A stretch of DNA of 64,000 bases from Sedimentibacter acidaminivorans (GTDB taxonomy: Bacteria; Bacillota; Clostridia; Tissierellales; Sedimentibacteraceae): positions 422,924 to 486,923 of the forward strand of contig NZ_JAGGKS010000002.1 in NCBI RefSeq assembly GCF_017873955.1, given 5' to 3'. The notes beneath the pieces are model-generated. The model saw only the letters and a list, made by a program, of their open reading frames with translations. It made no database searches and was not told the DNA's origin. The position numbers and the translations under genes are program-made. Of the stretch, positions 8,937 to 17,187 are shown one piece after another. Positions within the stretch are counted from its first letter, which is position 1; each line of letters opens with the position of its first letter.

Positions 8937-9939
8937 GTTTTATCACTCCTCCTCTTTTTATGTTATCACTATCATAAAGGTGGCATTCAACAAAATGCTG
9001 ATCATTTCTATATCTTTTTTCTGGATATTTCTTTGTGCATATATCCATTGCATAATCACATCTTGGGTGAAATGGGCATCCTGTTGGCAGATCTGTAGGA
9101 TCAGGCATCAAACCCTTAATAGGTATTAATTTTGCCTTTCTATCCTGCAAGTTCGGAAGGGAGTTAAAAAGACCTTCTGTATAAGGATGTCTTGTATTAT
9201 CAAAGATATCTACTAAATCTCCGTGTTCGATAATATGTCCAGCATAAATAACTGAAACTTTATCACATATTTCTGCAACAATGCCTAAATCATGGGTTAT
9301 CATAAGCATAGAAGTACCGTATTGATTTTTTAGATTTTTCATTAAAGTAAGTACTTGGGCTTGTATAGTAACATCAAGAGCAGTAGTAGGCTCATCAGCT
9401 ATTAGTAGTTTCGGTCTACAGGCAAGAGCCATAGCTATTACTACTCTTTGTTTCATACCTCCTGAAAATTGGTGAGGATATTCCTTTCCTCTTCTAGGTG
9501 GAAGACCAACCATTGTAAGCATCTCATGAGTCTTTTCAATAGCCTCTTTATAACCGCCAGACTCATGATATTCAATAACTTCCGCAATCTGATCTTCTAT
9601 TGTCATTACTGGGTTTAAAGATGTCATAGGATCTTGAAAAATCATAGAAACATCGTTACCTCTAATACTCTCCATATCCTTATCTTTTAATCCTCTTATA
9701 TTTTTACCTTCAAGTTTAATTTTTCCGTCTACTATTATTCCTGGAGGAGATTGTATCAAATCTAATACGGAAAGTGCTGTAGTTGTTTTACCTGCACCAG
9801 TTTCTCCAACCAGACCGTGAGTTTGACCTTTTTCTATTTCTAAATCCAAACCGTTTACAGCATTAACCACTCCATCATCGGTTCTATATTCAACTTTTAA
9901 ATTCTTAATATCTAATATAAGTTCACTTTTTGTATTCAT
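8929..9939 (-). CDS. dppD: Oligopeptide ABC transporter ATP-binding protein (OppD/DppD type)
   Basis: Walker A GETGAGKTT, Q-loop IFQDPMTSLNP, signature FSGGMKQR, Walker B LLIADEPTTALD, H-switch ITHDLG, and the C-terminal oligopeptide_HPY region (GCPFHPRCDYAMDICTK). Length of 336 residues is normal. It forms the heterodimeric motor with the following DppF. The start ATG has GGGGGAC upstream, and 10 bases separate it from dppC. Cytoplasmic, bound to the DppB/DppC permeases. Confidence 0.93.
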   Translation of the reverse strand: MNTKSELILDIKNLKVEYRTDDGVVNAVNGLDLEIEKGQTHGLVGETGAGKTTTALSVLDLIQSPPGIIVDGKIKLEGKNIRGLKDKDMESIRGNDVSMIFQDPMTSLNPVMTIEDQIAEVIEYHESGGYKEAIEKTHEMLTMVGLPPRRGKEYPHQFSGGMKQRVVIAMALACRPKLLIADEPTTALDVTIQAQVLTLMKNLKNQYGTSMLMITHDLGIVAEICDKVSVIYAGHIIEHGDLVDIFDNTRHPYTEGLFNSLPNLQDRKAKLIPIKGLMPDPTDLPTGCPFHPRCDYAMDICTKKYPEKRYRNDQHFVECHLYDSDNIKRGGVIKRG

Positions 9940-9949
9940 ATGTCCCCCA

Positions 9950-10864
9950 TTATTTTAGTCTTGGGTCTAGGGCATCCCTTAGGCCGTCACCTAGAAGATT
10001 CAAAGCCAAGATTGTTATCATTATAGCTAACCCAGGAAATAGAGTCATATAACTATACTCTCTCATATATGCTCTAGCACTAGACAACATAGCTCCCCAT
10101 TCAGGTTGAGGTGCTGAAACTCCAAGACCTAAAAAACTAAGTCCAGCTATTGTTAGTATAATAGTTGCTACCTGAAGAGTAGTTTGAACTATTACTGGTG
10201 CTAAACTATTGGGAATTACGTGCTGAATTATTATTCTTAAATTATTGGCTCCAATTGCCCTGGCTGCTTCTACAAATTCCACATCTTTAACAGTCATTAC
10301 AGAGCTACGAACTATCCTGGCAAATCTAGGAACACCTGATATAGACAAAGCTATCATTAAATTTATGGTACTAGTGCCAAGAGCAGCAACAATTGTTATG
10401 GCAAACAAAGTCCCAGGGATTGCAAGAAAAATATCCATAATTCTCATAATCACATTGTCTATACGCCCTCCATAAAAGCCAGAGATAGCTCCTAATATTC
10501 CTCCTGAAATTAGAGAAATAACTACTGTTGTAAAACCAATGGATAGTGAAGTTCGAGATCCATATATTATTCTTGCTAAGATATCCCTACCTAGTTCATC
10601 CGTTCCGAAAGGATGATCCAATGAAGGAGACTGCAATCTTTCGCTTATATTTTGGTTAATAACATCTTCATCATAATCATATATAAATCCTGAAGCTATC
10701 GCTAGACTTATAATTATCAGTATAATTATAAGTCCTAATACTGAGGTTTTATTTTTTTTTAATCTAAACCATATTTCTTTTAACTGACTTTGCTTTTTAT
10801 ATTTTTGCTTAATTTTCAATGCATCAGTAGGTTTTTTATTATTATGTATTATACCATCCATCAT
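9950..10864 (-). CDS. dppC: Oligopeptide ABC transporter permease (OppC/DppC type)
   Basis: Binding-protein-dependent permease of 304 residues. The N-terminal OppC_N segment carries one membrane helix (about residues 40-62) and the HPFGTDELGRDILARI motif typical of DppC. Five further helices follow, with an EAA-type loop (EFVEAARAIGA) that contacts the ATPases. The start has AAAGGAGG before two successive ATG codons. It forms the channel with DppB. Confidence 0.93.
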   Translation of the reverse strand: MMDGIIHNNKKPTDALKIKQKYKKQSQLKEIWFRLKKNKTSVLGLIIILIIISLAIASGFIYDYDEDVINQNISERLQSPSLDHPFGTDELGRDILARIIYGSRTSLSIGFTTVVISLISGGILGAISGFYGGRIDNVIMRIMDIFLAIPGTLFAITIVAALGTSTINLMIALSISGVPRFARIVRSSVMTVKDVEFVEAARAIGANNLRIIIQHVIPNSLAPVIVQTTLQVATIILTIAGLSFLGLGVSAPQPEWGAMLSSARAYMREYSYMTLFPGLAIMITILALNLLGDGLRDALDPRLK

Positions 10865-10872
10865 ATCCTCCT

Positions 10873-11799
10873 TTAAGTATATTGGCTTTTAATTCGTGGG
10901 TCAACAAAAGCATATATAATATCGACGATTAAATTTACTATTGAAAATGCTACTGTAAATACAATTATACACCCCAAAACCATGGGGAGGTCTCGACCTT
11001 GTATTGACTGTATCATCAATCTACCAATTCCAGGAAGTCCAAAAACTGTTTCTGTAAGAACAGATCCACCTAAGAGTGTACCAATTTGCAGTCCAGCAAC
11101 TGTGATTGTCGGTATTAATGCATTTTTAAGAGCATGTTTTCTAATAATTGTATTGTACGGAACTCCCTTACTTCTTGCAGTTCTGATATAATCCTGGCGA
11201 ATAACCTCAAGCATTGAAGATCGGGTAACCCTTGCAATAGAAGCCATACTTAAGAATCCTAAAGCAATTCCAGGAAGTATAAAGGATTTCCAATTTGCAG
11301 CCCCCGAGACAGGAAACCAACCTAATTTAAGAGAGAAAAATAATAATAGCATTAGCCCTAACCAAAACACAGGAACCGAAACCCCTAATAAAGCTACAAA
11401 CATGGTTAAACTATCAATCCAAGTATTTTGTTTAACAGCAGCAATAATACCTAAAGGAATAGAAAGAGATATAGCAATTGCAATGGCTATTACTGATAGC
11501 TTTGCCGTTGTTGGTAATCTTGCTCCGATTTCTTCTGCCACGCCTACTTTAGATTTATAGGAAATACCCATGTCTCCCTTTATTAAACCTAAAAAATAAT
11601 TTTTATATTGAATTAAAATATTATCATTTAAACCTAATTCTTCTCTTAATTCTTCTATAGCTTCAGGAGATGCTTGCTCACCTAGGATTGATTTAACAGG
11701 ATCTCCAGGTGCCATATTCATTATTAAAAACACCATGAAAGTAACCCCAATAACAACAGGAATAAGATAAACAATACGTTTTCCAATATATTTCCACAT
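10873..11799 (-). CDS. dppB: Oligopeptide ABC transporter permease (OppB/DppB type)
   Basis: A 308-residue permease with the classic N-terminus MWKYIGKRIVYLIPVVIGV, the MAPGDP loop, six predicted helices and the EAA loop (QDYIRTARSKGVP). The ending FVDPRIK is also typical. AAGGAGG precedes the start. The gene is separated from the binding-protein gene by a hairpin, so it is probably expressed at a lower level than the binding protein. Confidence 0.93.
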   Translation of the reverse strand: MWKYIGKRIVYLIPVVIGVTFMVFLIMNMAPGDPVKSILGEQASPEAIEELREELGLNDNILIQYKNYFLGLIKGDMGISYKSKVGVAEEIGARLPTTAKLSVIAIAIAISLSIPLGIIAAVKQNTWIDSLTMFVALLGVSVPVFWLGLMLLLFFSLKLGWFPVSGAANWKSFILPGIALGFLSMASIARVTRSSMLEVIRQDYIRTARSKGVPYNTIIRKHALKNALIPTITVAGLQIGTLLGGSVLTETVFGLPGIGRLMIQSIQGRDLPMVLGCIIVFTVAFSIVNLIVDIIYAFVDPRIKSQYT

Positions 11800-11820
11800 A
11801 AATCCTCCTTATTTTTTAAT

Positions 11821-11857
11821 TAAGCTATTTCATTAATTAAATTAATGAAATAGCTTA
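11821..11857 (-). terminator. Intercistronic hairpin between dppA and dppB
   Basis: Perfect 17-bp inverted repeat TAAGCTATTTCATTAAT-TAA-ATTAATGAAATAGCTTA. There is no clear T run after it on the minus strand, so it is more likely a partial terminator or 3'-end stabiliser that raises dppA message over the downstream genes. Confidence 0.6.
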
Positions 11858-11866
11858 GTTTAACTA

Positions 11867-13459
11867 CTACTTCCAGCTCCACTCTTGAACTGCGAAATCT
11901 CCATTAGCAGATATAAAAGTATTATCTAATCCACTGCTATGTGCACTTATCATATAGTTTTGATATAAAGGCATTTGATAAGCATTTTTATTTAATAGTA
12001 TAGAAGCTTCTTCAAGAACCTTTCTTCTCTCTTCTTGGTCTACAGTTTTTGCAGCTTTGTTTATTAAAGCGTCAAGTTCTGGATTAGCTGTTCTCGTTTT
12101 ATTAGAAGCATTTATATTGGAAGAGAGAAAGACACCTTGCAGAAAAGAAACCATATTGCTTGAAGTGTATCCTCCTATGAATCCTGTAAAATTACCTTCT
12201 GCTGTTACTGATAGGTAAGTCGCTAAGTCCATTGTACTTAAGTTAGCATTGATACCAATTTCTTTTAAATTAGCTTGTATAACTTCTCCAGCTCTTCTTT
12301 TTGTATCATTTGAACAAATTATATCAAGTTCAATTGTAGAAGGATCTCCACCCCAAGCATCCATGTAACCTTTAGCTGCTTCCACATCATAATTATCAAA
12401 ATCTTCAGAAGAGAATCCTAACATTCCTTCGGGTGTTTGCCCTTCAGTCGCAACGCCTGCACCATTTAATGCTACAGTTATAACATCTTCTCTATTGATA
12501 GCACTACAAACTGCTTTTCTTACATTCAAATTATCAAAAGGTACTTTTTCATTATTCACTGTTAACCAGTTGTGAGAAAGACTTGGTACTTCCAAAACTG
12601 ATATATCAGGATTTGCTTTAAGACTATCTAAAGATGTTGAATCTAATTCAATAACATAATCTACCTCACCGGATTCTAACGCTATAGTTCGAGAAGATCC
12701 TTCAGGTATAATCTTCCATACAATATTTTTAATTTTTGGAGCACGGTCGGAATCAAAATATTCTTCATGTGCTGTGAATTTAATTTGCTCTCCTCTAGTC
12801 CACTCTACAAATTTATAAGGCCCTGTGCCGATAGGATTTGCATTGAAATCGTTATCAGCATCTATCAAAGCTTTTGGCCTTATAGAATTAGAGTGGTGAC
12901 TTAAATCATAAAGTAAAGAAGAAGAAGCCCCATCAGTATATATTTTAAATGTTAAGTCATCAACCTTTTCTGTCTTCACTACTGATGTTGTATAAGTAAG
13001 TACCTCTGGGTGTGTTTTAGCATCTGCTAATGAAGCTATTATATCATCTGATGTAAGAGTACTTCCGTCATGGAATTTAACACCTTCATGAAGAGTCATA
13101 ACCCATATACTTTTTTCCCCATTTTCGTCTTCTTCCACAGTATATTCTTTTACAAGATCTGGAACAGGATTTATATCCTTATTTAAACGAAATAAACCAT
13201 TATAAGTTAATTTATTTACATAATCTCCGGCAACTGCATTGTGACCAGCCGCGGATAAAGAAGGTGTTTCATCAGCTGTAGCAATTACAACTGTGTCTTT
13301 ATCTATAGCAGGACCTGCTATATGATTATCAGATGTTCCCGGTGTGGTTTCCCCGCTACTACTAGATTGTGCATTATTGGAATTAGAGCATCCAACAACA
13401 GATAATACCATCGCTAAGATAACTAGCATAATTAATAAACTTCTTTTTGTCTTAAACAT
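11867..13459 (-). CDS. dppA: Oligopeptide ABC transporter substrate-binding lipoprotein
   Basis: A 530-residue family-5 extracellular solute-binding protein. It has a lipoprotein signal (basic MFKTKRS, hydrophobic core, lipobox VVGC at about residues 21-24), then a Ser/Asn-rich linker, and family features such as GTGPYKFVEW and YQNYMISA near the end. It is anchored outside the membrane and sets transporter specificity; peptides are the family norm but other ligands are possible. It is the first gene of the operon, with AGGAAGAGG upstream and its own promoter. Confidence 0.92.
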   Translation of the reverse strand: MFKTKRSLLIMLVILAMVLSVVGCSNSNNAQSSSSGETTPGTSDNHIAGPAIDKDTVVIATADETPSLSAAGHNAVAGDYVNKLTYNGLFRLNKDINPVPDLVKEYTVEEDENGEKSIWVMTLHEGVKFHDGSTLTSDDIIASLADAKTHPEVLTYTTSVVKTEKVDDLTFKIYTDGASSSLLYDLSHHSNSIRPKALIDADNDFNANPIGTGPYKFVEWTRGEQIKFTAHEEYFDSDRAPKIKNIVWKIIPEGSSRTIALESGEVDYVIELDSTSLDSLKANPDISVLEVPSLSHNWLTVNNEKVPFDNLNVRKAVCSAINREDVITVALNGAGVATEGQTPEGMLGFSSEDFDNYDVEAAKGYMDAWGGDPSTIELDIICSNDTKRRAGEVIQANLKEIGINANLSTMDLATYLSVTAEGNFTGFIGGYTSSNMVSFLQGVFLSSNINASNKTRTANPELDALINKAAKTVDQEERRKVLEEASILLNKNAYQMPLYQNYMISAHSSGLDNTFISANGDFAVQEWSWK

Positions 13460-13481
13460 AGTCCACCTCTTCCTATATTTT

Positions 13482-13512
13482 TATATTGTCAATATACTTT
13501 TATGACAATATA
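13482..13512. promoter_or_regulatory. Inverted repeat in the dppA leader, candidate operator
   Basis: TATATTGTCA (13482-13491) and TGACAATATA (13503-13512) form a perfect 10-bp inverted repeat with an 11-base spacer. It lies just downstream of the predicted transcription start and upstream of the ribosome binding site, a fitting place for a repressor. Confidence 0.5.
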
Positions 13513-13520
13513 TTTCAACA

Positions 13521-13549
13521 ATTATATGCTGATATAACATAAATATCAA
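13521..13549 (-). promoter_or_regulatory. Sigma-A type promoter of the dpp operon
   Basis: On the minus strand, -35 TTGATA (13549-13544) and -10 TATAAT (13526-13521) are separated by 17 bases. This fits the consensus closely and points at dppA. Confidence 0.7.
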
Positions 13550-13644
13550 TCGATTATTTCCAAAAATTAGCACTAATAAGATCGATTTATGACGATGTCC
13601 TAGTATAGCATATTGAAGTGAGACATAGGGATGAGTATCAAAGT

Positions 13645-13716
13645 AATATCTTCAGCATCGTTAACGGAGAGAGGACGAAGTATTATTCTTTTACTTTCCA
13701 ATATAGGTGTTATCAT
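13645..13716 (-). pseudogene. 5' stub of a GNAT acetyltransferase gene
   Basis: From ATG 13716 (GGAG upstream) it encodes MITPILESKRIILRPLSVND and four more residues identical to the intact GNAT at 17188-17718, then leaves the homology at the repeat border and soon meets a stop. It is a by-product of the 232-bp duplication and cannot make an enzyme. Confidence 0.9.
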
Positions 13717-13782
13717 TAATAGTTCTCCTTCATATAACTTATTTTTAGTTTAGGCTATGTTAATGAATAGTGTTGATAATGT

Positions 13783-13830
13783 AGTATATAATAATGGAAC
13801 TCATTTCAAAGAGTTCCATTATTATATACT
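13783..13830. terminator. 20-bp-stem palindrome, copy 1
   Basis: AGTATATAATAATGGAACTC and GAGTTCCATTATTATATACT pair perfectly around an 8-base loop. The lower stem is AT-only, so it may work as a two-way terminator; on the minus strand it follows the DUF3781 gene. An identical copy lies at 17785-17832. Confidence 0.65.
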
Positions 13831-13878
13831 TTATGGGAATTGTAAGCCAACTTAACTTTATACTATGCCTATTTTAAC

Positions 13879-14142
13879 TTACTTTTTTATCTTGTGAGCC
13901 GTAATAATTGTATAACTATAAGCATTTATCGTTATTTGACAATCATCTATATCTACATACCAGTTTTTGCCTCTCCTTATTATCAAAGCATTTGGATTTT
14001 GTATTTTATCTCTGCACCATTTAATAACATCATCCACATCTAAAGAAAGATTTTTCTTAATTCTAACTAATCCTAAATCAGTTGTATGCAACTTATCTAA
14101 GTTAAAAAGCATTTTAGTGCTATCATCTATTTTTATCACCAT
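13879..14142 (-). CDS. DUF3781 family protein
   Basis: An 87-residue cytoplasmic protein whose central block (LDKLHTTDLGLVRIKKNLSL, then DVIKWCRDKIQNPNA and GKNWYV) and ending SYTIITAHK are the DUF3781 pattern. Function is unknown for the whole family. The start at 14142 has GAAAGG nine bases upstream. Length is normal, so the gene looks intact although it sits among fragments. The 232-bp repeat with its palindrome begins three bases after the stop. Confidence 0.85.
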   Translation of the reverse strand: MVIKIDDSTKMLFNLDKLHTTDLGLVRIKKNLSLDVDDVIKWCRDKIQNPNALIIRRGKNWYVDIDDCQITINAYSYTIITAHKIKK

Positions 14143-14335
14143 GTTTCAACCTTTCAAATTTCGATTTGTATATTTCAGTGTTAATAGATTTTCTTCTTAA
14201 TTTAATACAATTGTCCATTTGTTTAATTATATACTACATAAATATAAGAATTCAAATATTTAGCATAACTACATATAAATTGCTTCTCTGAATCTAAAGT
14301 CTTTTAATTTTGTGTCAGAACCTAATATTTATATA

Positions 14336-14728
14336 TTAGTTAGAATTTGCTGATGATGATGCTGCTACGCTTGATGCAATAACCGCTGTCATTGCAGCTT
14401 GTTGTGCTATTATTATATTCGTAATACTGTTAACTGCTGCAAAATTGATGGTATTCAGAGAGAATTGTTTTTTATTTTCTTGTGAAACTAAAATAGATGA
14501 ATACATAATTCGTTGAGCTTTTCCTATACCAAAAGCGCCAAAACCTTTACAAGTTAAAAGATAATTACTTACTTCTACTATGTCATTTACTGCTGCATCA
14601 ATATTATCTGTTGTTATAGCTAGTAAACCTAAAACAGAAAGTTCTACACCGGTTCCATATTTACAGTTTCTTTGCCTTAATTGATCAAAAATGTTAATAA
14701 CTTTATTGCATTTTTCAATGGAACTACT
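14336..14728 (-). pseudogene. DUF4003 family protein, C-terminal remnant
   Basis: The open frame has no start codon; reading upstream it meets TAA at 14731-14729, and a further TAG two codons beyond. The readable part (QRNCKYGTGVELSVLGLLA, then CKGFGAFGIGKAQR and an Ala/Ser-rich tail) fits the C-terminal third of DUF4003 proteins, which are normally about 300 residues. A possible further remnant upstream in the same frame begins MSRSNRRMIRQIIDQNQ. The gene is broken and probably not expressed. Confidence 0.7.
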
Positions 14729-14871
14729 TTACACCTATATAGCTTGATTTTGGTCTATGATTTGTCTTATCATTCTTCTATTACTTCTTGACATTATACT
14801 GCTTCTAAGACTAGTTATAACTCTTATATTTATGCATCAAACAAAAATAACCATCACCATCTCCTACTCTA

Positions 14872-15288
14872 TTACAATTCCTTCTTATAACTAAAAAAAT
14901 CTTTTGCTCTCTGACTGTCAAGGGAAACTTGGGCTTTCAATTCTTGAAACGAAGGAAATTTCTGTGTGGCTCTTAGGAACAGATAAAGCCTTAATTCCAT
15001 TTTCTGTCCATATAATTCCTCTTGAAAGTCTAGTATATGCGTTTCGATTGTTATATCATTGTCGTTATCTACAGAAGGTCTCTTTCCAATATTAGTTACG
15101 CCAATATGCTCTTTTTCATTCAAAATGGCTATAGAAATATACACTCCAACTGGTGGTATAACTGTTTCACTTTTAACCTCCATATTTGCTGTGGGCATAC
15201 CTCCTTCTTTTCCTCTTCCGCGTCCATGCACAATCTTTCCAAATAGTATATATAAAGCTTTTTTATCTGCCAAAATATCATTATTCAT
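14872..15288 (-). CDS. Stand-alone riboflavin kinase
   Basis: A single riboflavin kinase domain: GKIVHGRGRGKEGGMPTANM contains the ATP/Mg loop with the PTAN motif, followed by GVYISIAI, GVTNIGKRPSV, IETHILDFQEELYG and the LRATQKF ending. It phosphorylates riboflavin to FMN. The usual bacterial enzyme (RibF) also has an N-terminal FAD synthetase domain, which is absent here (138 residues), so this is an accessory kinase. The ATG at 15288 shares bases with the TGA of a 35-codon ORF upstream (TGATG), so translation is likely coupled. I see no FMN riboswitch upstream. Confidence 0.88.
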   Translation of the reverse strand: MNNDILADKKALYILFGKIVHGRGRGKEGGMPTANMEVKSETVIPPVGVYISIAILNEKEHIGVTNIGKRPSVDNDNDITIETHILDFQEELYGQKMELRLYLFLRATQKFPSFQELKAQVSLDSQRAKDFFSYKKEL

Positions 15289-15395
15289 CAAACAAATGCT
15301 CCTCTCATGACCGCAGACAGTACAGCACCGATTATTTGCTCAATATAATTTGGAAGTAAATCCTGAACAACACTACAAGTCACATCTTCTTTCAT
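15288..15395 (-). CDS. 35-aa leader ORF coupled to riboflavin kinase
   Basis: It starts at ATG 15395 with an excellent AAAGGAGGGAC site. The first residues MKEDVTCSVVQDLLPNYIEQ resemble the opening of zinc-type anti-sigma factors and related membrane proteins (a Cys followed by QDLLP), then the frame ends after a short hydrophobic stretch. Its TGA overlaps the kinase ATG. It may be a real small peptide, a translation-coupling leader, or the front end of a lost anti-sigma gene fused to the kinase transcript. Confidence 0.6.
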   Translation of the reverse strand: MKEDVTCSVVQDLLPNYIEQIIGAVLSAVMRGAFV

Positions 15396-15429
15396 TTCTG
15401 TCCCTCCTTTATTATTTTTTGTTTACCTC

Positions 15430-15462
15430 GACAAAAATAAGGAGAAATATTTTTATTTCTCC
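15430..15462 (-). terminator. Minus-strand terminator
   Basis: GGAGAAATA (15441-15449) pairs with TATTTCTCC (15454-15462); on the minus strand a T-rich tract (TTATTTTTGT) follows. It would stop transcripts arriving from the DUF3841 side before the riboflavin kinase unit. Confidence 0.7.
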
Positions 15463-15631
15463 AAGAAATAGTCAAGTAAACTTTATAGGCTATAAAATTG
15501 AACCTAGATTTATTTATCGAATTATATCCTAATGTAAAGTTCATTTGTTTATATAATTTTAAAGCGCTTGGGTTACGAATAGCTACTCATGACAAGGCAC
15601 AGACAAGATCCTTGTACTATAGGTGAATTTA

Positions 15632-16225
15632 TTATTCCACTCTTAAAATATCTTTTATCATTTCAGGCCTTATTTCCCATATATTTGCTTGTATTCTAAA
15701 TTTGTCCCATTGATTTGTTTCAAATACTCTTATCCAACTGTCCATAACCCTTTTTCTTTCTTCTGGATAAAAGTGTGATGTTTTTTCATCCATAAAAGAA
15801 AATGAATTTTTATAGCCCTTTTTCTCAATGTCCCTCGCATACTCTTCTGCATCCCTATCATCTTTAGGAACATAATGGTGATTCAGCACATAATCCCATT
15901 TCATGCCGTCAAAATATATTACATCAGACTCATCTACTTCAAGTACATAAACAACTTCGTTTAATGTAGGTCTTAACATATATTCCTCACTTATAGAACA
16001 CCATATTGGAAATTCAACTTCATCAGGTTTAGGAACCATTTCTTTTGCAGAATCTACAAACCAATTATACAAATAAATAATATGGTCTGAAATTAAATCG
16101 AATTTTTCCTCCAAGTTACTTCTTTTAATTCTAATAACATTATGATTTTTAAGTTCTTCTAAACTTCTTTTGTCTTGCCTTGTCCAAAGAGTTACTTTTT
16201 TTGTTAAATCAGTATCATTAACCAT
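15632..16225 (-). CDS. DUF3841 family protein
   Basis: The order VTLWTRQ near the start, then LYNWFVDSAKEMVPKPDEVE, FPIWCSI, VYVLEVDESDVIYFD and WDYVLNHHYVP is that of DUF3841 proteins, which average about 200 residues; function unknown. I chose ATG 16225 because GGGAGAA lies immediately before it; the longer frame to 16261 overlaps the esterase remnant and lacks a site. It is in line with other small accessory genes on this strand. Confidence 0.85.
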   Translation of the reverse strand: MVNDTDLTKKVTLWTRQDKRSLEELKNHNVIRIKRSNLEEKFDLISDHIIYLYNWFVDSAKEMVPKPDEVEFPIWCSISEEYMLRPTLNEVVYVLEVDESDVIYFDGMKWDYVLNHHYVPKDDRDAEEYARDIEKKGYKNSFSFMDEKTSHFYPEERKRVMDSWIRVFETNQWDKFRIQANIWEIRPEMIKDILRVE

Positions 16226-16568
16226 AAATTTCTCCCGAATTATATAGTTCATTACTTTCAAAAATCTTTGTGCATATCTCGTGTCCCATGTTAGGAATTA
16301 CCATTAAATCAACTTTTCCACCTGCGCTAACAAGGGCTTCTGATATTTTAATACTCTCGCTAACACTTACTTCCTTATCAAGTTCACCATGAACTATATA
16401 TGAAGGTGTATGACTTATCAGGTTTGCATATTTAGTAAGCATTGCACCTCCAGCAATTGATACAATACTTGAGAATAATTTAGGTCTTTGCATTACGAAA
16501 TTCCGTGCTCCATAAGCCCCCAAACTGACGCCAACCAAACATATTCTTCCTATGTCTACTCTATATTT
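16218..16568 (-). pseudogene. Alpha/beta-hydrolase (esterase) remnant lacking its N-terminal half
   Basis: The frame holds the nucleophile elbow GVSLGAYGA, preceded by KYRVDIGRICLV which continues the family match upstream of any start codon, and later the acid region (YIVHGELDKEV) and histidine (NMGHEI). The front half with the oxyanion strand is missing. The frame abuts the stop codon of the YciI gene and is in the same frame as it, so the two are separated by a single TGA. It is likely a 5'-deleted esterase gene; the internal ATG at 16538 could still yield a fragment. Confidence 0.75.
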
Positions 16569-16874
16569 TCAATTATAAAGATCCATAAATATAGGTGCTA
16601 CTTTACAAGGTTTTATTTCTATTTTTTTCCACACGCCACCAACTACATAAGGTTCATTCTTTAACCATTTATCCAGTTCTTCCCTCGAAGGGTAGTTTAC
16701 TACCATCATTGAGCCTATCATTTTTCCAGTATCATCAAGTATTGCTGCTCCATACAAATGCTCTCCAATTTTAAATCTTTTTTCTACAGATTTTAAATGC
16801 TCATCTCTTACCGCTAATCTTCTTTCTATTGCCTTTTCATCAAGGCCATCATAACCTGAAACTATGTACTGCAT
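16569..16874 (-). CDS. YciI family protein
   Basis: A 101-residue YCII-like domain: MQYIVSGYDG, the R..LAVRDEHL helix with conserved His, GAAILDDTGKMIGS and the LDKWLKNEPYVVGGVW block. These small ferredoxin-like-fold proteins are dimeric and of uncertain function, sometimes with dehydrochlorinase-like activity. AAGGAG precedes the start. The stop codon is directly followed, in frame, by the esterase remnant. Confidence 0.88.
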   Translation of the reverse strand: MQYIVSGYDGLDEKAIERRLAVRDEHLKSVEKRFKIGEHLYGAAILDDTGKMIGSMMVVNYPSREELDKWLKNEPYVVGGVWKKIEIKPCKVAPIFMDLYN

Positions 16875-17187
16875 TTTTACAATCTCCTTATTATATTTTT
16901 TTTTAAATCAATATATTTATGCCATTTTACTAGCCTTTCGTAGACATTTTTTTGTCACTTTTTTTGTTATATATTACAGAAATACAAACAAGTACTTATA
17001 TATACTATATACCAATTATTAAAGAAATATATTAGATTTTTTTAAATTCATGCACTTTGCATCAAACACCTACAATATTTAGCAATACATAATTACAACG
17101 CGAGCGGCGCGTGGCATCATCACTTAAGTCTACCGTTGCGTACAATTCGAATAATATGGCTAGTATATGAATTTTGAGTGTTAAAAA
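16875..17187. other. Spacer with a GC-rich patch
   Basis: AT-rich spacer between YciI and GNAT genes. At about 17098-17140 it has an abrupt GC-rich patch (ACGCGAGCGGCGCGTGG) unlike its surroundings. No ORF, tRNA or clear hairpin fits it. Confidence 0.4.

Larger units (their letters stand above)
13645..13876. repeat. 232-bp direct repeat, copy 1
   Basis: Matches 17647-17878 at a constant offset of 4002 bases with only four mismatches that I can count and no gaps. It contains the first ~24 codons of a GNAT gene, its ribosome binding site, the upstream region and a strong palindrome. Here the copy sits directly after the stop of the DUF3781 gene. Confidence 0.95.

Noticed and set aside
15037..15310. 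Several plus-strand ORFs over the riboflavin kinase
   Set aside because: They are reading-frame shadows of a clearly conserved minus-strand enzyme.
15292..15440. FMN riboswitch in front of the riboflavin kinase
   Set aside because: None of the conserved RFN elements (for example AGGGGCAGGGTGAAATTCC-like helices) is visible; the region is occupied by the leader ORF.
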